The translations under genes and the position numbers were made by a program. The notes under the pieces are model-generated. The model ran no database searches. It was given only the letters and a program-made list of their open reading frames with translations, and was not told where the DNA came from. Positions 34,890-45,982 of a DNA stretch of 64,000 nt are shown piece after piece. The first letter of the stretch is position 1; the number at the start of each line of letters is the position of its first letter. Source of the DNA: Coprinopsis marcescibilis (taxonomy: Eukaryota > Basidiomycota > Agaricomycetes > Agaricales > Psathyrellaceae); NCBI GenBank assembly GCA_004369085.1, contig ML210178.1, positions 78,776-142,775 of the forward strand, read 5' to 3'.

Positions 34890-36775
34890 TCAACGGCGAT
34901 GTTTTGCCTGCCGACGCATCTTCTCCTCCATCATCAGCCGTTTCTTGATTTGAGTGGGGCTGACATTTTTTTCTTCTCGCTCTTCGCGATCAGTTTTCTC
35001 GAGATAGTCCTCGATGCATTGCTCCATCTTGGTTTGTCGGAAAAGCTCGAGATCTTGACGGCGTAGTTCAAGTTCTTCTTGCTTGCATTCCCATTCAAAA
35101 TCGAAACCCCATCCCTCCACAACTGGGGCATCGAGCGAGGAAGAAGGCTGAGCGGCAGGTTTCGCGGTGAGAAGGCCGCCCTCCTCACGCCACCATGTGA
35201 CGAAATAGACACCTGCGCGGGCTATATCAATTTCACCCCGTTTCTTGAGCATCCCCATCCTCTGGCCCAAGCGCTCAAGGAACTCGTGTATGTCTGATGT
35301 TGGCTGACTGCCTGGAGGCAGAAGTTTGAGGTAGGCTGGTACTACATGAAGAACCGAGAATCTGGTCAGCACACATTCTCGATGGCAATATAATCAGCCA
35401 GAAGGGGGATAAAAACGATTCGTGATGAGCTTGTGCTATATTGAGACGCAAGGCTGTACCACGGGAACGGTTCGTCAAAAAAGGATGCGAAACACTTACA
35501 AATCGGGTTTAGGACATTTAATCGATAAAGGAGATATGCGGCCAGAGCTTCCATATCGTACAGGCCTTCCTTGATCCCCGCTGCGAAAGAGGGAGATAGG
35601 AGGTGAGTGTGACCCTTCTTAATCACGCCGATCGCCGACTGAGAAGGATATGAGCGCTTGTTACGTACCTATAAGTGCGAGTTTGACCCCTCGCTCGGCT
35701 CCTTCCTCCCCGAGGCCAAGGAAAGGTAGCATAACCCCTGGAGAATCATAAGCATAGATTGGTGGATCCAATGAGAGCTTAAGCCGAGTGGAGAGTGTTT
35801 GCGTCTTTCCTGGGTTCGCGGACGTCTGAAAGGCTTTTGAAGTGGCTAGAAAGGCTCTATCAGTTTCGTGACCTTAATTTCCACAGAAAGTATCTTTGAG
35901 CTAACCTCCTTTGATACCCATGTGACGAAGTGTATTTAACAAGGTTGACTTGCCAACGTTCGGCATTCCAATAACAAGTACGTTCAACTCCAATGCGTGT
36001 GGATGTCGGTTCGCGATTTCTAGAGAAGCGTGATTATGGGTTATTCACAAAGCGGCGGATAACGATGACGCCTTGATACCGAGAGATATGACCTACTTAC
36101 GAGAAGTTCATTCAAGGTTCGGACATCTCGTGGTCGATGCCATGATGTAAACAGTAGTTGTTGGTGTGGAAATTTCTTTTCCATGGCACGTCTAAAGGGC
36201 TAGAGCATGGCCGCATCAGATGCATGGTCAGTTAGTTAGCTCTGGAAAGAACGAAAGACGCACCTCCATTCCCCATTCCGGGACGAGGTCACGCTTGTTG
36301 AGCAAGACAACGTGTTCGCAAGCTTGCCCAGCGAACAAACGGTTAGTGGGATTATTGGCATCCCATCCCCGTTCTAGTCGCCATCTGCGAAGAGCACCTA
36401 TACAGATTCAAAATTATGGACAAGTCAGTGATTGTCTTCAACGACTGAACGAGTCAAGGTATCAGGATCAGGGGCACATTATGTGGCGAGAGGTGCCACA
36501 TGAATTCATTCATTCTGCCGATACATGAAGCAAAGGAAATATGAGAGAAAGGGTTCTCGTGCTTCCTACCAGCCAAACACCCGATGGAGACGCAAAAACG
36601 CACCTTCTAGCGTTCGATTGATGCTCGTCAAAGGTAGACGAGAGTCTCTGATCTCCAGCACAACATCTGTTCGCGCCAGAAAAGCGGGAAGTTGCTTTGT
36701 GAACTTCATCATGTGCCCAGGAAACCATGATGGCGGATTAGGCAAGAGAGGCATAGGGATCCGTGCAAGAGCCAT
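34890..36775 (-). CDS. MTG1: Mitochondrial ribosome-associated GTPase MTG1
   Basis: The start MALARIPMPLLPNPPSWFPG at 36775 leads into HMMKFTKQLPAFLARTDVVL and EIRDSRLPLTSIN. This is a circularly permuted GTPase: G4 (VVLLNKRDLVPEWGME, near 36300) comes before G1 (NVLVIGMPNVGKSTLLNT, near 35960) and G3 (YAYDSPGVMLPFLGLGEEG, near 35740). About seven introns are needed. The C-terminal half (AYLLYRLNVLNPI, ARAGVYFVTWWREEGG) matches the MTG1 helical domain, then a long charged coiled tail rich in Glu, Arg and Lys ends MRRQAKHRR at 34890; that tail is longer than in yeast. The family assists assembly of the large mitoribosomal subunit at the inner membrane. No classical presequence is obvious before the WFPG motif. 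Confidence 0.9.
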
Positions 36776-37523
36776 CTCTAGTAACAGTCGGCTAGCAAGT
36801 TCTTGAATGCCAGCAGTCCAGTTAGTGCTTGTCCCCTAACGCCAGATGTAGTCGCCCAAGTTACGTCCTAAGATACCGGGAGCCACAAGCAGTTGGAGAC
36901 AGCAAGATTTGTGTAGAGTTGAGTGAATCGCAGTTTGAGAAAGAAGATGAAATTCAGTGACGCGATGGGTGCGCGCTTGTTTGTCTTTGTTATTTTCAAC
37001 CGCCAGACGTCGACCCGAGCCGACTGTGATCGGGGCCTTGACTGCAAGAGCATGAAACGGTTGAAACACGGCGAGCTAACAAACTTGGGTCTTTCAAAAC
37101 TTTTTGCTAAGATAAGTACACATCGAGTAGAATAAGTATGCCTAAAACACAAAGCGAGATACAAAAACGCAAAGAAAGTGGTGCAGATAAGAATCAAAGA
37201 TACCAGTGAAAACGAGATTGATGTGTGAAGGGAACTGCTGTATGAATCCCAAGCTTTTAATCAGTGTTCATCTTCATGAATCATCCTCGAAGATACATAG
37301 CGGGTGGTATATAGGGTACACTGCGCGGTGAAAGATGTTGGCAAGCTGAGGGCGTTGAGGTGTTGCCATAGGGTACCCGCTCTGATGCTGGGTACGTTGA
37401 CGGCGATAGAAACATGTTAAGCTGATAAAATGCAGGCGGGTAGATATGGCGAGGGTTGTTAATCCTTTTCCTAGATTGAGAGTCGAATCGGACCGTTGAT
37501 TAAAAAGATATTCGATTTAAGAC
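36776..37523. other. Intergenic, promoter of MTG1
   Basis: About 750 bp with no coding signal. It holds the MTG1 promoter and the 3' flank of the next gene. Confidence 0.5.
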
Positions 37524-38258
37524 TCATACCCAGCCTTCCTTCCCCACACCGATGGCGTCAAAGTTCTTGCCACTGCGTGTCCGTCGTTCTTGTAGGACGG
37601 GTACGGCGTCCAGGTTGATGAGTTTTTCGGACGGCGGTGGAGAACCCTCGACCCAGCCCTTCCACCCTTTACGTGCCGCCTGGCGCTTCTTCCTCTCTCG
37701 CTTTGGTCGTTCTTCTGGTGCAGAAATGTGGCGATAATCCACGTCTTCAAAGTCGTCCGGAGTGTACGGTCGCTTAAAATACCCTTGCGACACGGACGAC
37801 GACGAAATCGAAGGACCTGGAGTGCACTCTGGGGTCTGCTCTGGTGAAAACATTGGGGGCGGGGTGACGGATACAGAACGTTGGGTGGAAGCAATCATAA
37901 TTTCTGGGCGTGCCTTTGGTACTGTCGGCCCTTTCGACTTCCAGAAAGACGATGCTCGTGCGTTTACTGGTGGAACGGTGATTGAGGTCGACGTGGAAGG
38001 CGCGTTCGGGAGTGACGTTCGCAGGATGGGGTTGCTCGCCTCTGCTGCGGCCAATTCCAAAGCCCTAGCCTTCTTCTTCTCCTTTCTCTCCTTTTTCCGC
38101 AGCCTCTTCTCCTCCGCGTCCTTTTCTACCTCCTTGTATGGACCTACACCGTTGAGCAAACTTGTGAGGACGTCTCGCGGAGGGCGTGGGTCGAAGCCTC
38201 CGGCCATAACTGCAGTGGCACTCCTGCGTGCACGTTTCCGAGGAGGCATCTGAGGCAT
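37524..38258 (-). CDS. Hypothetical basic, disordered (probably nuclear) protein
   Basis: One exon runs from MPQMPPRKRARRSATAVMAG at 38258 to EGWV at 37524, about 244 residues. An in-frame ATG at 38399 would add 47 residues, but the 38258 start fits better with a nuclear-localisation-like N-terminus (PPRKRARRS). A helical Lys/Arg/Glu block follows (KDAEEKRLRKKERKEKKKAR), then a Ser/Pro-rich linker with TPPPMFSPEQTPE, a basic ERPKRERKKRQAARKGWKGW segment, and a conserved-looking tail LQERRTRSGKNFDAIGVGKE. I do not recognise the family. Composition suggests a nuclear or nucleolar protein. No catalytic motif is present. Confidence 0.65.
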   Translation of the reverse strand: MPQMPPRKRARRSATAVMAGGFDPRPPRDVLTSLLNGVGPYKEVEKDAEEKRLRKKERKEKKKARALELAAAEASNPILRTSLPNAPSTSTSITVPPVNARASSFWKSKGPTVPKARPEIMIASTQRSVSVTPPPMFSPEQTPECTPGPSISSSSVSQGYFKRPYTPDDFEDVDYRHISAPEERPKRERKKRQAARKGWKGWVEGSPPPSEKLINLDAVPVLQERRTRSGKNFDAIGVGKEGWV

Positions 38259-41200
38259 GTTGAGTGGGAATAATATAGCCATTGAGGAGTGGACGAGGGG
38301 AGGGATATTTGAGTGGGGGATGCCCGCAGTGGAGCGAAGTCGTGGTTTGGGAGCAATTGCCTGTTGTCCTTTTACGGCAGCAGTGCCAGGAGGACTCATC
38401 AACAAACAGCACCAGCCAGCACGTGCGGCCTATCAGGAACTTCCTTCTTTTTCGAAAACCATTCATTTTTTGTGATATATCGCCAATCATGGATCTATCT
38501 CCTTTCAGACTATCTTCTCCAACTCCCGCTTTTGTTCTGCAAAATCCCTCTATAGTGTGCCCTATACACCTCCAATTCCACAATAATTCAAACTTATTGC
38601 TCTCTGAACCTCAAATTTCCCAATCCATTTTCCACAGCTTTCGGCCGACTTTGCCGTTACAATTCCAGAACCACATTATCATTCCTACCCCGGTACCTAT
38701 ATCCGACACAGGGTACTTACCCACCATGTCCCACCCACTGTGCATAGGTAATATATTTAGCTGTCTCAAATAGTCTAGTCCATTATGCAAAGGAGCGCTC
38801 AATCACTGTCAGCTAGCATTTTCTATCCTCATACGTATCCAATACCCACCCAATTCATCAACACGTTACTATCCGTTAACTGTCCCGGCGCTTTCCCGCT
38901 CCAATTGCAATTGATGACTGCTTCGCTACCCCCCGAAGATTAGGCACACGAATCCTAGGCCCCAACCGAGTCAATTGGCGCAATCGACACTGTCCCTCAT
39001 GTGGACACAGCGTGTATCCCGAAATGGAAGATCCGGAGTCATTGTGACGGTAACGCCCATCTCGCGACGCCTGTGAGATAGCAATCGCCAGTGCCCGTTG
39101 CCCTAGCTAAAGGCAGTATAATGGAGTGTCTGAATAACTGGTATGTGGCCGCACAATTGAGCATATTGACAGCACCAGTAGGGTAGATCCTCCGCCGCAA
39201 GGCTAATTGCGACCAGCACTAAATTGCCTGCCCCAACCGCTCCTAATCGGTCGCCCTATTGTTGCTGGTTGTAGGGTAATCAGAGCTTATGAGCGGACCA
39301 AAGAAGGTTATTTTAAGCTAGTACCCTCCTTGTTGTAGGACACGAGGTGTCGGATGACTAGCGGCATGGTTGCTCGACGGCGTTCGATCTTGGCGTAATG
39401 GAACGGTGGTTCTTTTAAATGGTGAGTTAGGGGCTGGAACCCCCGTCAACTCGATCCACCGCAGCTGACACCAATACAGTCAGTACTATAAGTCATTAAA
39501 GCCATAGTTATAGGGCCCTACACTGACTGCGGCACACACCACAAAGCGCGGACACGTACTGCCCGGCAAGCACGATGATGTGGCAGTGCATGCCCTTGAA
39601 ATCCCGGCGGGACGCCTTTACACTCTTACAACACAAGATACCCCTGTAACTTGAAGGCCTATAATTGGGCAGGCGGATGAGTAGGTTAATAGCCGTCGAA
39701 AGAATTTTTCTACATCGCCGGGAGGTCCCATATCATTCCATGGACCTTTTCCGCCCCTGCACTTGTACTTCCTCTGCAGAACTTCGCCAGTGGCATAAAA
39801 TTAGATAGCCAGTTGGTGATATGTACTCTCTTTACCCTTGGGTCCCTTCTGGCACCCCGCCCAGTGTGTGAATGAAGGGCCCCCGTAGAGATCGCGCTGT
39901 TTAAAATACTAAATTTAGCGCTGACAATTCCTGCAATGTCCGAAGCATTACGGAGCTCTTGATAGGAAACCGTAGGCCATCGCCCTCGGGATTTTGGTAC
40001 CATGCAGTGTGATGAACGAAGAGGACCAAAGAACTGCGCCCTTGGACATAGACTTGTCCCAAGAGGCGTCGTTAATTCTACTCCAACTCGTGTATGTAAC
40101 GCTAAGAATGATAACAAAAAGGTAGCAGACCCAGAGTATGCAGCTGTCTTCTGGTCCCCCGAATGTCCCCGCTAAAGTATAGTCAAGTCCCGCTGATCAC
40201 ATTCACATTACAATTGCATCCAAAAACATGAGGTTGCATCGTGACTAGCTTGAGCCTTGTCCTGTATGTGGAGCTTTTCTCCAGTCACATGGTCTCGTCG
40301 AATTATGTTACCTGTTCCAATCCTTACAGAACGCAGACCATTTAACATACCCATATCATACAAACACAGAGGCCAAAGAGCGCCGTTCATGGCCTTTGCC
40401 AGCGTTAGCGCTTGGTGAGTCGAAAGGACCCCCCTTCGACCGACTCCTTCGCAGATGCCCGGTTACACAGGCCGAGTCGGAACAGCGTGCAATCCATACG
40501 ATCGAGGAACAGGCCTTCTTACTGCTGACCGGTCTCTATGATTACTTACGCATGTTGATGAATTGACACCTTTATGCAGACTTCCGGGCGGCTCGTGTTG
40601 GCTAGGCTGTGCAAACCCCAGACTACAGATGCCCATCGACTCGTAGTTATAATATACACTCAGAAATCCATCCTCTTCCAAGGCCGTACACACCCCGGAC
40701 CCTACCTCGCCAAACCTTATCCACTTTGTGGAAGTTCGACGGATGCAGATATAGTACGAAGAATCCCAACGCGCCAACATCAGGGCAGAGGAATTCCTAA
40801 AACGTCAGAAGCACCACAGGGTCTTTCCGCCACGATTGGCTGCGACCACGAGTTCAGCTTACGCTTCTCTCCGTGGCTGATCTACCAAATTCAGGCTATA
40901 ACACACCCCAGCGCAACACCATGACTTAGCAAGCAAGCTGCAAGATGCCATTTAGAGTTTTGGGGACACGTCAGAAACTTCGACAAAACTATTGTTCCAA
41001 TCAGGCCATCTACCCGCAGGAGGGAGGTATCGTAATGTAATGTAAGGGTGACTGGAGGATGTTCTGACCCCCCTTTACCCGAAGTAGGCTGTCAATTTGT
41101 CCACCTGGTTTGGTCCAAATAACTGGATGGTGTTCGCCTTTCAACAAAGAGTCACAAATTACCCATACGTGCGTCGGCCGTGACAAAGAGGTGCATCGAG

Positions 41201-42225
41201 GTGACGCCGGTAAAGGAGCGCTAATCTGATTGTGACGATGGATCTGGTCGTCTAAAGGGATCTCAAAAATTCCCGGATCGATACGCGACGAAGCCAGTAC
41301 ATAACAAAGAGCAGCGGCTAAGGGTTCATTTAAATGTATTGGCCTCGTCTAACTCATGAACGAGGGTTTGGCCACTGGTCCCCGGATTCTGTAGTGATGA
41401 TCACGACTGGATCAACCTTTTTAAAACCTTCCCTCACCCCGTCACCGTGGCGGCGGCGGTATCTACTAACATGCCGAGACTCGGACGAGTCAACTTTCAA
41501 TCCTCCCGTTAACAAAAAAAAAGTCGGGAACTATGCCGCGCCTTTCAGCGACTATCAAGGGGGGCACAGCAGCGGAGTCCTGCACCTTGAAGCATGCGGA
41601 ACCAACCACCGGAGCTCACACAAGTTAAAACACCATTCCCTTCGACCCAGCAGATAAAAATGGAATGATGAAAAGACAATGTTCGAGATTGCATATCACC
41701 TCCACGCAGCCCTCTAATGAGCACGCATCCCAAAAATGACTCAGTCTCTCACACAGCATGATCTTTCTACTTTTGGGGTTCTTTCAACGGGAAGCCACAC
41801 CACACCGAATGCAACGAGGTCCATAATCCACTTGTTAGAAATGGGAGACATTTGGGTCACTTGTCAGTAGACCAAATTTTACTCACAGCCTTTGTCGGAT
41901 AGCACCAAGTATCTTATCCTAGTAGCGTAAAGGCAACGGAGCAAATGGAATACGTACGTAAAGGCATTCGGAAAATTTACTCCATCGTTTCAGCATCCGA
42001 CAAAAACAATCGCTAGAATGAATTACATTGCTATGAAAGTAATATAATGTGGAGCCTCCTACCAGTAACCAGATACAGGCGATCCTAACAATAAGAAATC
42101 TATTAATCTATAGGATGTGTCGTAAAGATGAGGGTGTGCGGTGTATCGCATATGATGGGCGGCAACCTCAATTCTGGTTACCCAACCGATGTCGAGTCTA
42201 AGATCGAGGCGACCATAACCGTCTT
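38259..42225. other. Gene-poor 4-kb stretch
   Basis: No frame in this interval shows a known motif, and no multi-exon model could be built on either strand. It may be old repeat or transposon remnant, but no terminal repeats or reverse-transcriptase or integrase motifs were seen. Promoter elements of the hypothetical gene lie in the first few hundred bases. Confidence 0.4.
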
Positions 42226-45200
42226 TCAGATGCCCAACCTTTGATGAGTCTCGGTAGTATAAGGGGTGCTTGGTAGGGTAGGGCTGAAGCAAGGCGAGGG
42301 TCCGGGAGAGGCGTCCGTCGAGTCCGCGAACAGGTCCCTGAGTCGTTGTCGGATGAGTCGGAAGGTCGACACAGAACCCTTTTCGTATGTCAGCCCAACG
42401 ACGCAGGCACAGCCCAAAGGAACCTCCCAATGGGTGGGTAGCAACGGCGTAGTCAAGGACGTATTATGAGAAGAGACTCGTCCGCCAAGGACACTGCTTC
42501 TTCCAGGAGCGGCAAGGAAATTCGGATTGGGAGACAGCGGCCCACCAGGAATCGATGTGTTGTCGGTAGCGATTGAAAACGGACTCGCAGGTACTGTCGG
42601 ATTAAATTCTAGCCGAAGGCGAACCGGCTTCATAGTAACACCCCGAGAATCAACAACGGATTGGTCCAGTCGGCAGTGATAAATCTCGCTATTGTCTGCG
42701 TTGATGTCGAGAATAGTCCTGGAAATACTGAAACCTAGACTCTGGAACATGCGCAAAGCTGGGTCCTTGGATTTAGTCGAGTCCTCGGATGAGTAGAAGA
42801 TCGCCGAAGATGGGGTTGCACCGTAGCCTTTCCAACTGAATAGATTAGAAAACCAGCCCTTGAATTCTCCCACCACTGGGCTAGCCATGATTTTGCTTGA
42901 GTTCCCAGGGGGGAGGAGGGCTGGGGATGGGACGGGAAGGGGCGAGTTAATCATCGTGCGGCGTTGATGGTGTTGTCCACTTGGCAGCTCAAGGGGCGGC
43001 GCTAAAATAAACGGTGAGAATCTACGAAGTTTAAAATCCACCAAAACACTCACGCCTGCTTTTCCTTTCCTTGTCTTTCCTGATCTTCGTTGTATTCGAT
43101 CGGGTGAGAGAAGAATCAAGGTGGTTTCCAATCTCTTTTCCCATTTGCCTGTTGACAGGCATTCCGAAAGCCGCGCTTCGACCGCGAGTTTTATCAGTAT
43201 CAACGTGGGTCCACCCGTCATCAACTGGCATTGAGTTTTCCTTTTCAGATGCATCGAGACGCGGACGAGGACGATGCTTATGGTCGGGTGCGGCCGTGGG
43301 GTTGGATATATCGGTTAAGTGGGCGGTTGTAGCATCTCCACCCGTAGTTCTAGGATTATCGATGGCTGCATGGATACTCTGCAAGACTCCAGTTCGAGGT
43401 ACGGTATAAGCAGTGCTGGCTCGAGACTCGGCGTTTACCAGTCTTGGTGGAAAAGAAGGGATATCAACATCCATCGCCGAGTGAGAGGATGGTCGAGAAG
43501 AATTCAGGGCTGCTAAAGAAGGTACGACAGAACTTCTACCCTGATGGTCTTGGCTAATTTGGTAATCAACGTTGAAGAAATTCGTTTGGAGTGGCGTGCC
43601 AGGTAGAGATCGAACGGCGGACGGGATGATTGGATCGGTTACACGGCGTGGTTCCTGGGTCGTTTGTCCAGGAGAATGAGAAACAGAGTGCGTATAGCCA
43701 CGTTTGGCAACGCTGGCTCGAGGTATTGCAGAGTTTGCTGAAGAGATGCTGCTACGAGGCAGAACCATCCCTGGCGAAGAAGAATACGAATGCGACTGTC
43801 TCTTCTTCGAATCTAGGCGGCCAATTTGATTCGACCGGGCGACTGGGACGGTCCCATCCGTTGCACGCGCCTCTACAATAATAAGATGTCCGACGGTGGA
43901 CACACTTGCTGACCTTTCAGCTTCTTCAGTCGCTGCTTTTTCCAATCCGGGAGGGCCAGCGTCAAGCTTCCTGGCCACCCTAGCCGAATCCAAGTCCCAG
44001 CCAAGATAAAGTTTATCCGTATGGAGCCCAGCGTTAGACCGCGAGTTCAAGGGTTCATCCATCGAGTCATTGGAGCGGTTCCGCAGAGATTCGTCTCTAT
44101 ATTTGTTCAAGAGAAAGTAGAAGGCCTTGGCGTGGACCCCCTGTCCGGCCGGGGAGCAGAGATCTCGTTGGATGGTTAACCCTTGAACATCCGTGTGTCG
44201 GCCCCAGATAATACGCAGGGAAGAGAAGAGTTCGGGGTCGATCAAGTCAGGAGAAGCGATAGGGCGAGCCAAAGTACTGGGAGAGGGAGGCAGGAAGGGT
44301 GCTGGTAGCGTTGTCGAGTCCGTGGCCGTCGAAGATGCGATTGCCGGTCCCCTATTGAACCACGGATGAACCAGGATGTCGGGTATCTGTGTGATGTATT
44401 AAAGTGAGTTGAACGTCATGACCAATGCATCAATAGCGTACCGTAATCCGTTTCTGGACATCCACCACAAGCATCTTGGTCAGGAGATCCTTCGCCAACG
44501 GATCGATCCAGGAAGGAATGTCATATTTACCACTTTTGACTTTGGACAGTAAGGTTCTGACATTCTTGTCGTCAAAGGGAAGTCGCCCAGTCAAAAGGGC
44601 ATAGAGAATCACACCACAGCTCCAGATGTCGGTGGCGGTCCCAAAGTACTTCTCGCCGTTGACTATTTCGGGGCTGGCATAGTGTGGAGAACCGCAGCTA
44701 GTTTCCAGTTGTAGACTCGGAGGAGCAAACGCCGCCATCCCCCAGTCGGCGATCTTGATGATAGGGGGGCTAAGTGAGGCTATCAATATGTTTTCCGGTT
44801 TCAAGTCGCGATGAATGATAGAAAATGTATGTGCATAGTTGAGTCCGTAGATGATCTGTCGGAAGTAGAGGAGGGCTTCGGGTGGTGGAAGACGCCCTCG
44901 GTTAACCAGAAAATCGAACAGTTCGCCGCCTTCCACGTATTCTAGCACTAAGAAAAGTTCCTTTTCGCCTTCGTAAACGTCGTAAATGCGCATGATGTTG
45001 GGATGGTTCATGAGTTTCATCATCGTGATCTCGCGGTCGATTCCGAGTCTTTGTTTTTCGGACTTTGCTTGCTGTGTCGCCAGAGAAGCTCTTGAGTTGA
45101 CCAGAGGCGCAATTGGGAGGATCTTCACTGCAGCGAGCTGACGTGTACGTCGATGGCGGGCAATCTTCACGCGACCGGAAGCCCCTTTCCCAATACACTC

Positions 45201-45356
45201 TCCAAGAATCCACGGTCCAATAGATTTCGGATCTGTTGGGAGGTCGAAAGCCGCAGCGCCCCCTGCAGCAGCCTTCTCCTTTGCCCATCGAGTTCCCAAA
45301 GGCGCTGTGTACTTGATAGGGGGCGCACGAGGTGGACTTTCGCTGTCGTCTTGCAT
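42226..45356 (-). CDS. Gin4/Hsl1/Nim1-type serine/threonine protein kinase
   Basis: The ATG at 45356 starts MQDDSESPPRAPPIKYTAPL. The kinase domain holds the glycine loop GKGASGRV (from residue 56), AVKI lysine (78), the alphaC Glu in IDREITMMKLMNHPNI (109), HRDLKPEN (182-189), IKIADWGMAAF (DWG in place of DFG, 204-206), and the activation and APE region ETSCGSPHYASPE. It ends at KDLLTKMLVVDVQKRIT, then an intron near 44440-44390 gives IPDILVHPWF. The C-terminal half is long and Ser/Pro-rich, with HAKAFYFLLNKYRDESL right after the catalytic part and a small folded end (LRMFQSLGFSISRTI...RLRLEFNP...) that may be a membrane-binding KA1-like domain. The family couples septins and morphogenesis to Wee1/Cdk1 control in yeasts. 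Three exons are inferred. Confidence 0.9.
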
Positions 45357-45982
45357 GGATGAAATGGACAACCACTAGGTATCGGAAAGGAGAAAACAAA
45401 AATGCGCGACCGGCGGGCAGAAAACTGAAATTCAAGGGCCAATTTCGTCTGATTCAGTCCATCGTCAGCCGCGCAAGTAAAACCAAATCCGAACCAAGCG
45501 GGCATCGCGTCACATGAATGCCTTGGACCGAGAAACCCGAGTTCACCAAAATCGACTCTGTCTGCGTTCAGCAAGGGAGGATAAACTGACAGAAGACCTT
45601 CTCAGATGTATTAGCCATGGGTATAGAAAACTTTGTTGGCAATTGGATTTAATGTGGTCAGCTGCAGTGACACGATAGCCTGAGAGCAAAGGACTCGATA
45701 ATTCATAGACTGACTGGCACATCCGACGAGGCCTGAGTGCAGGCATAGATTCTAAAATAATCCGACAGCGTCATCTGTTCCTTGATATTTGATATCCATT
45801 TGAACCGAACTTCGTCCGTTGTCCTATCTGCGACTTGCGAAGTCCGCGAGTCATCCTTAGGCAAGTTGCCGAGCCTCCGGCTTTTTGATTTGATCCCACG
45901 GTATTTGCGCCAGCGATTCTGATTCTTGGTAAACAACCGGATTTCGAGTTCACAAGTTTGTTCTACCTTTCTCTATCATTCT
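45357..45982. promoter_or_regulatory. Divergent promoter region, kinase / mitochondrial protein
   Basis: Both flanking genes start at the edges of this 626-bp interval and are transcribed outward. No specific site could be assigned. Confidence 0.5.

Noticed and set aside
40463..40924. Overlapping frames of about 105-116 codons on both strands near 40.5-40.9 kb
   Set aside because: Amino-acid composition is random-like with no motifs, and no intron model extends them.
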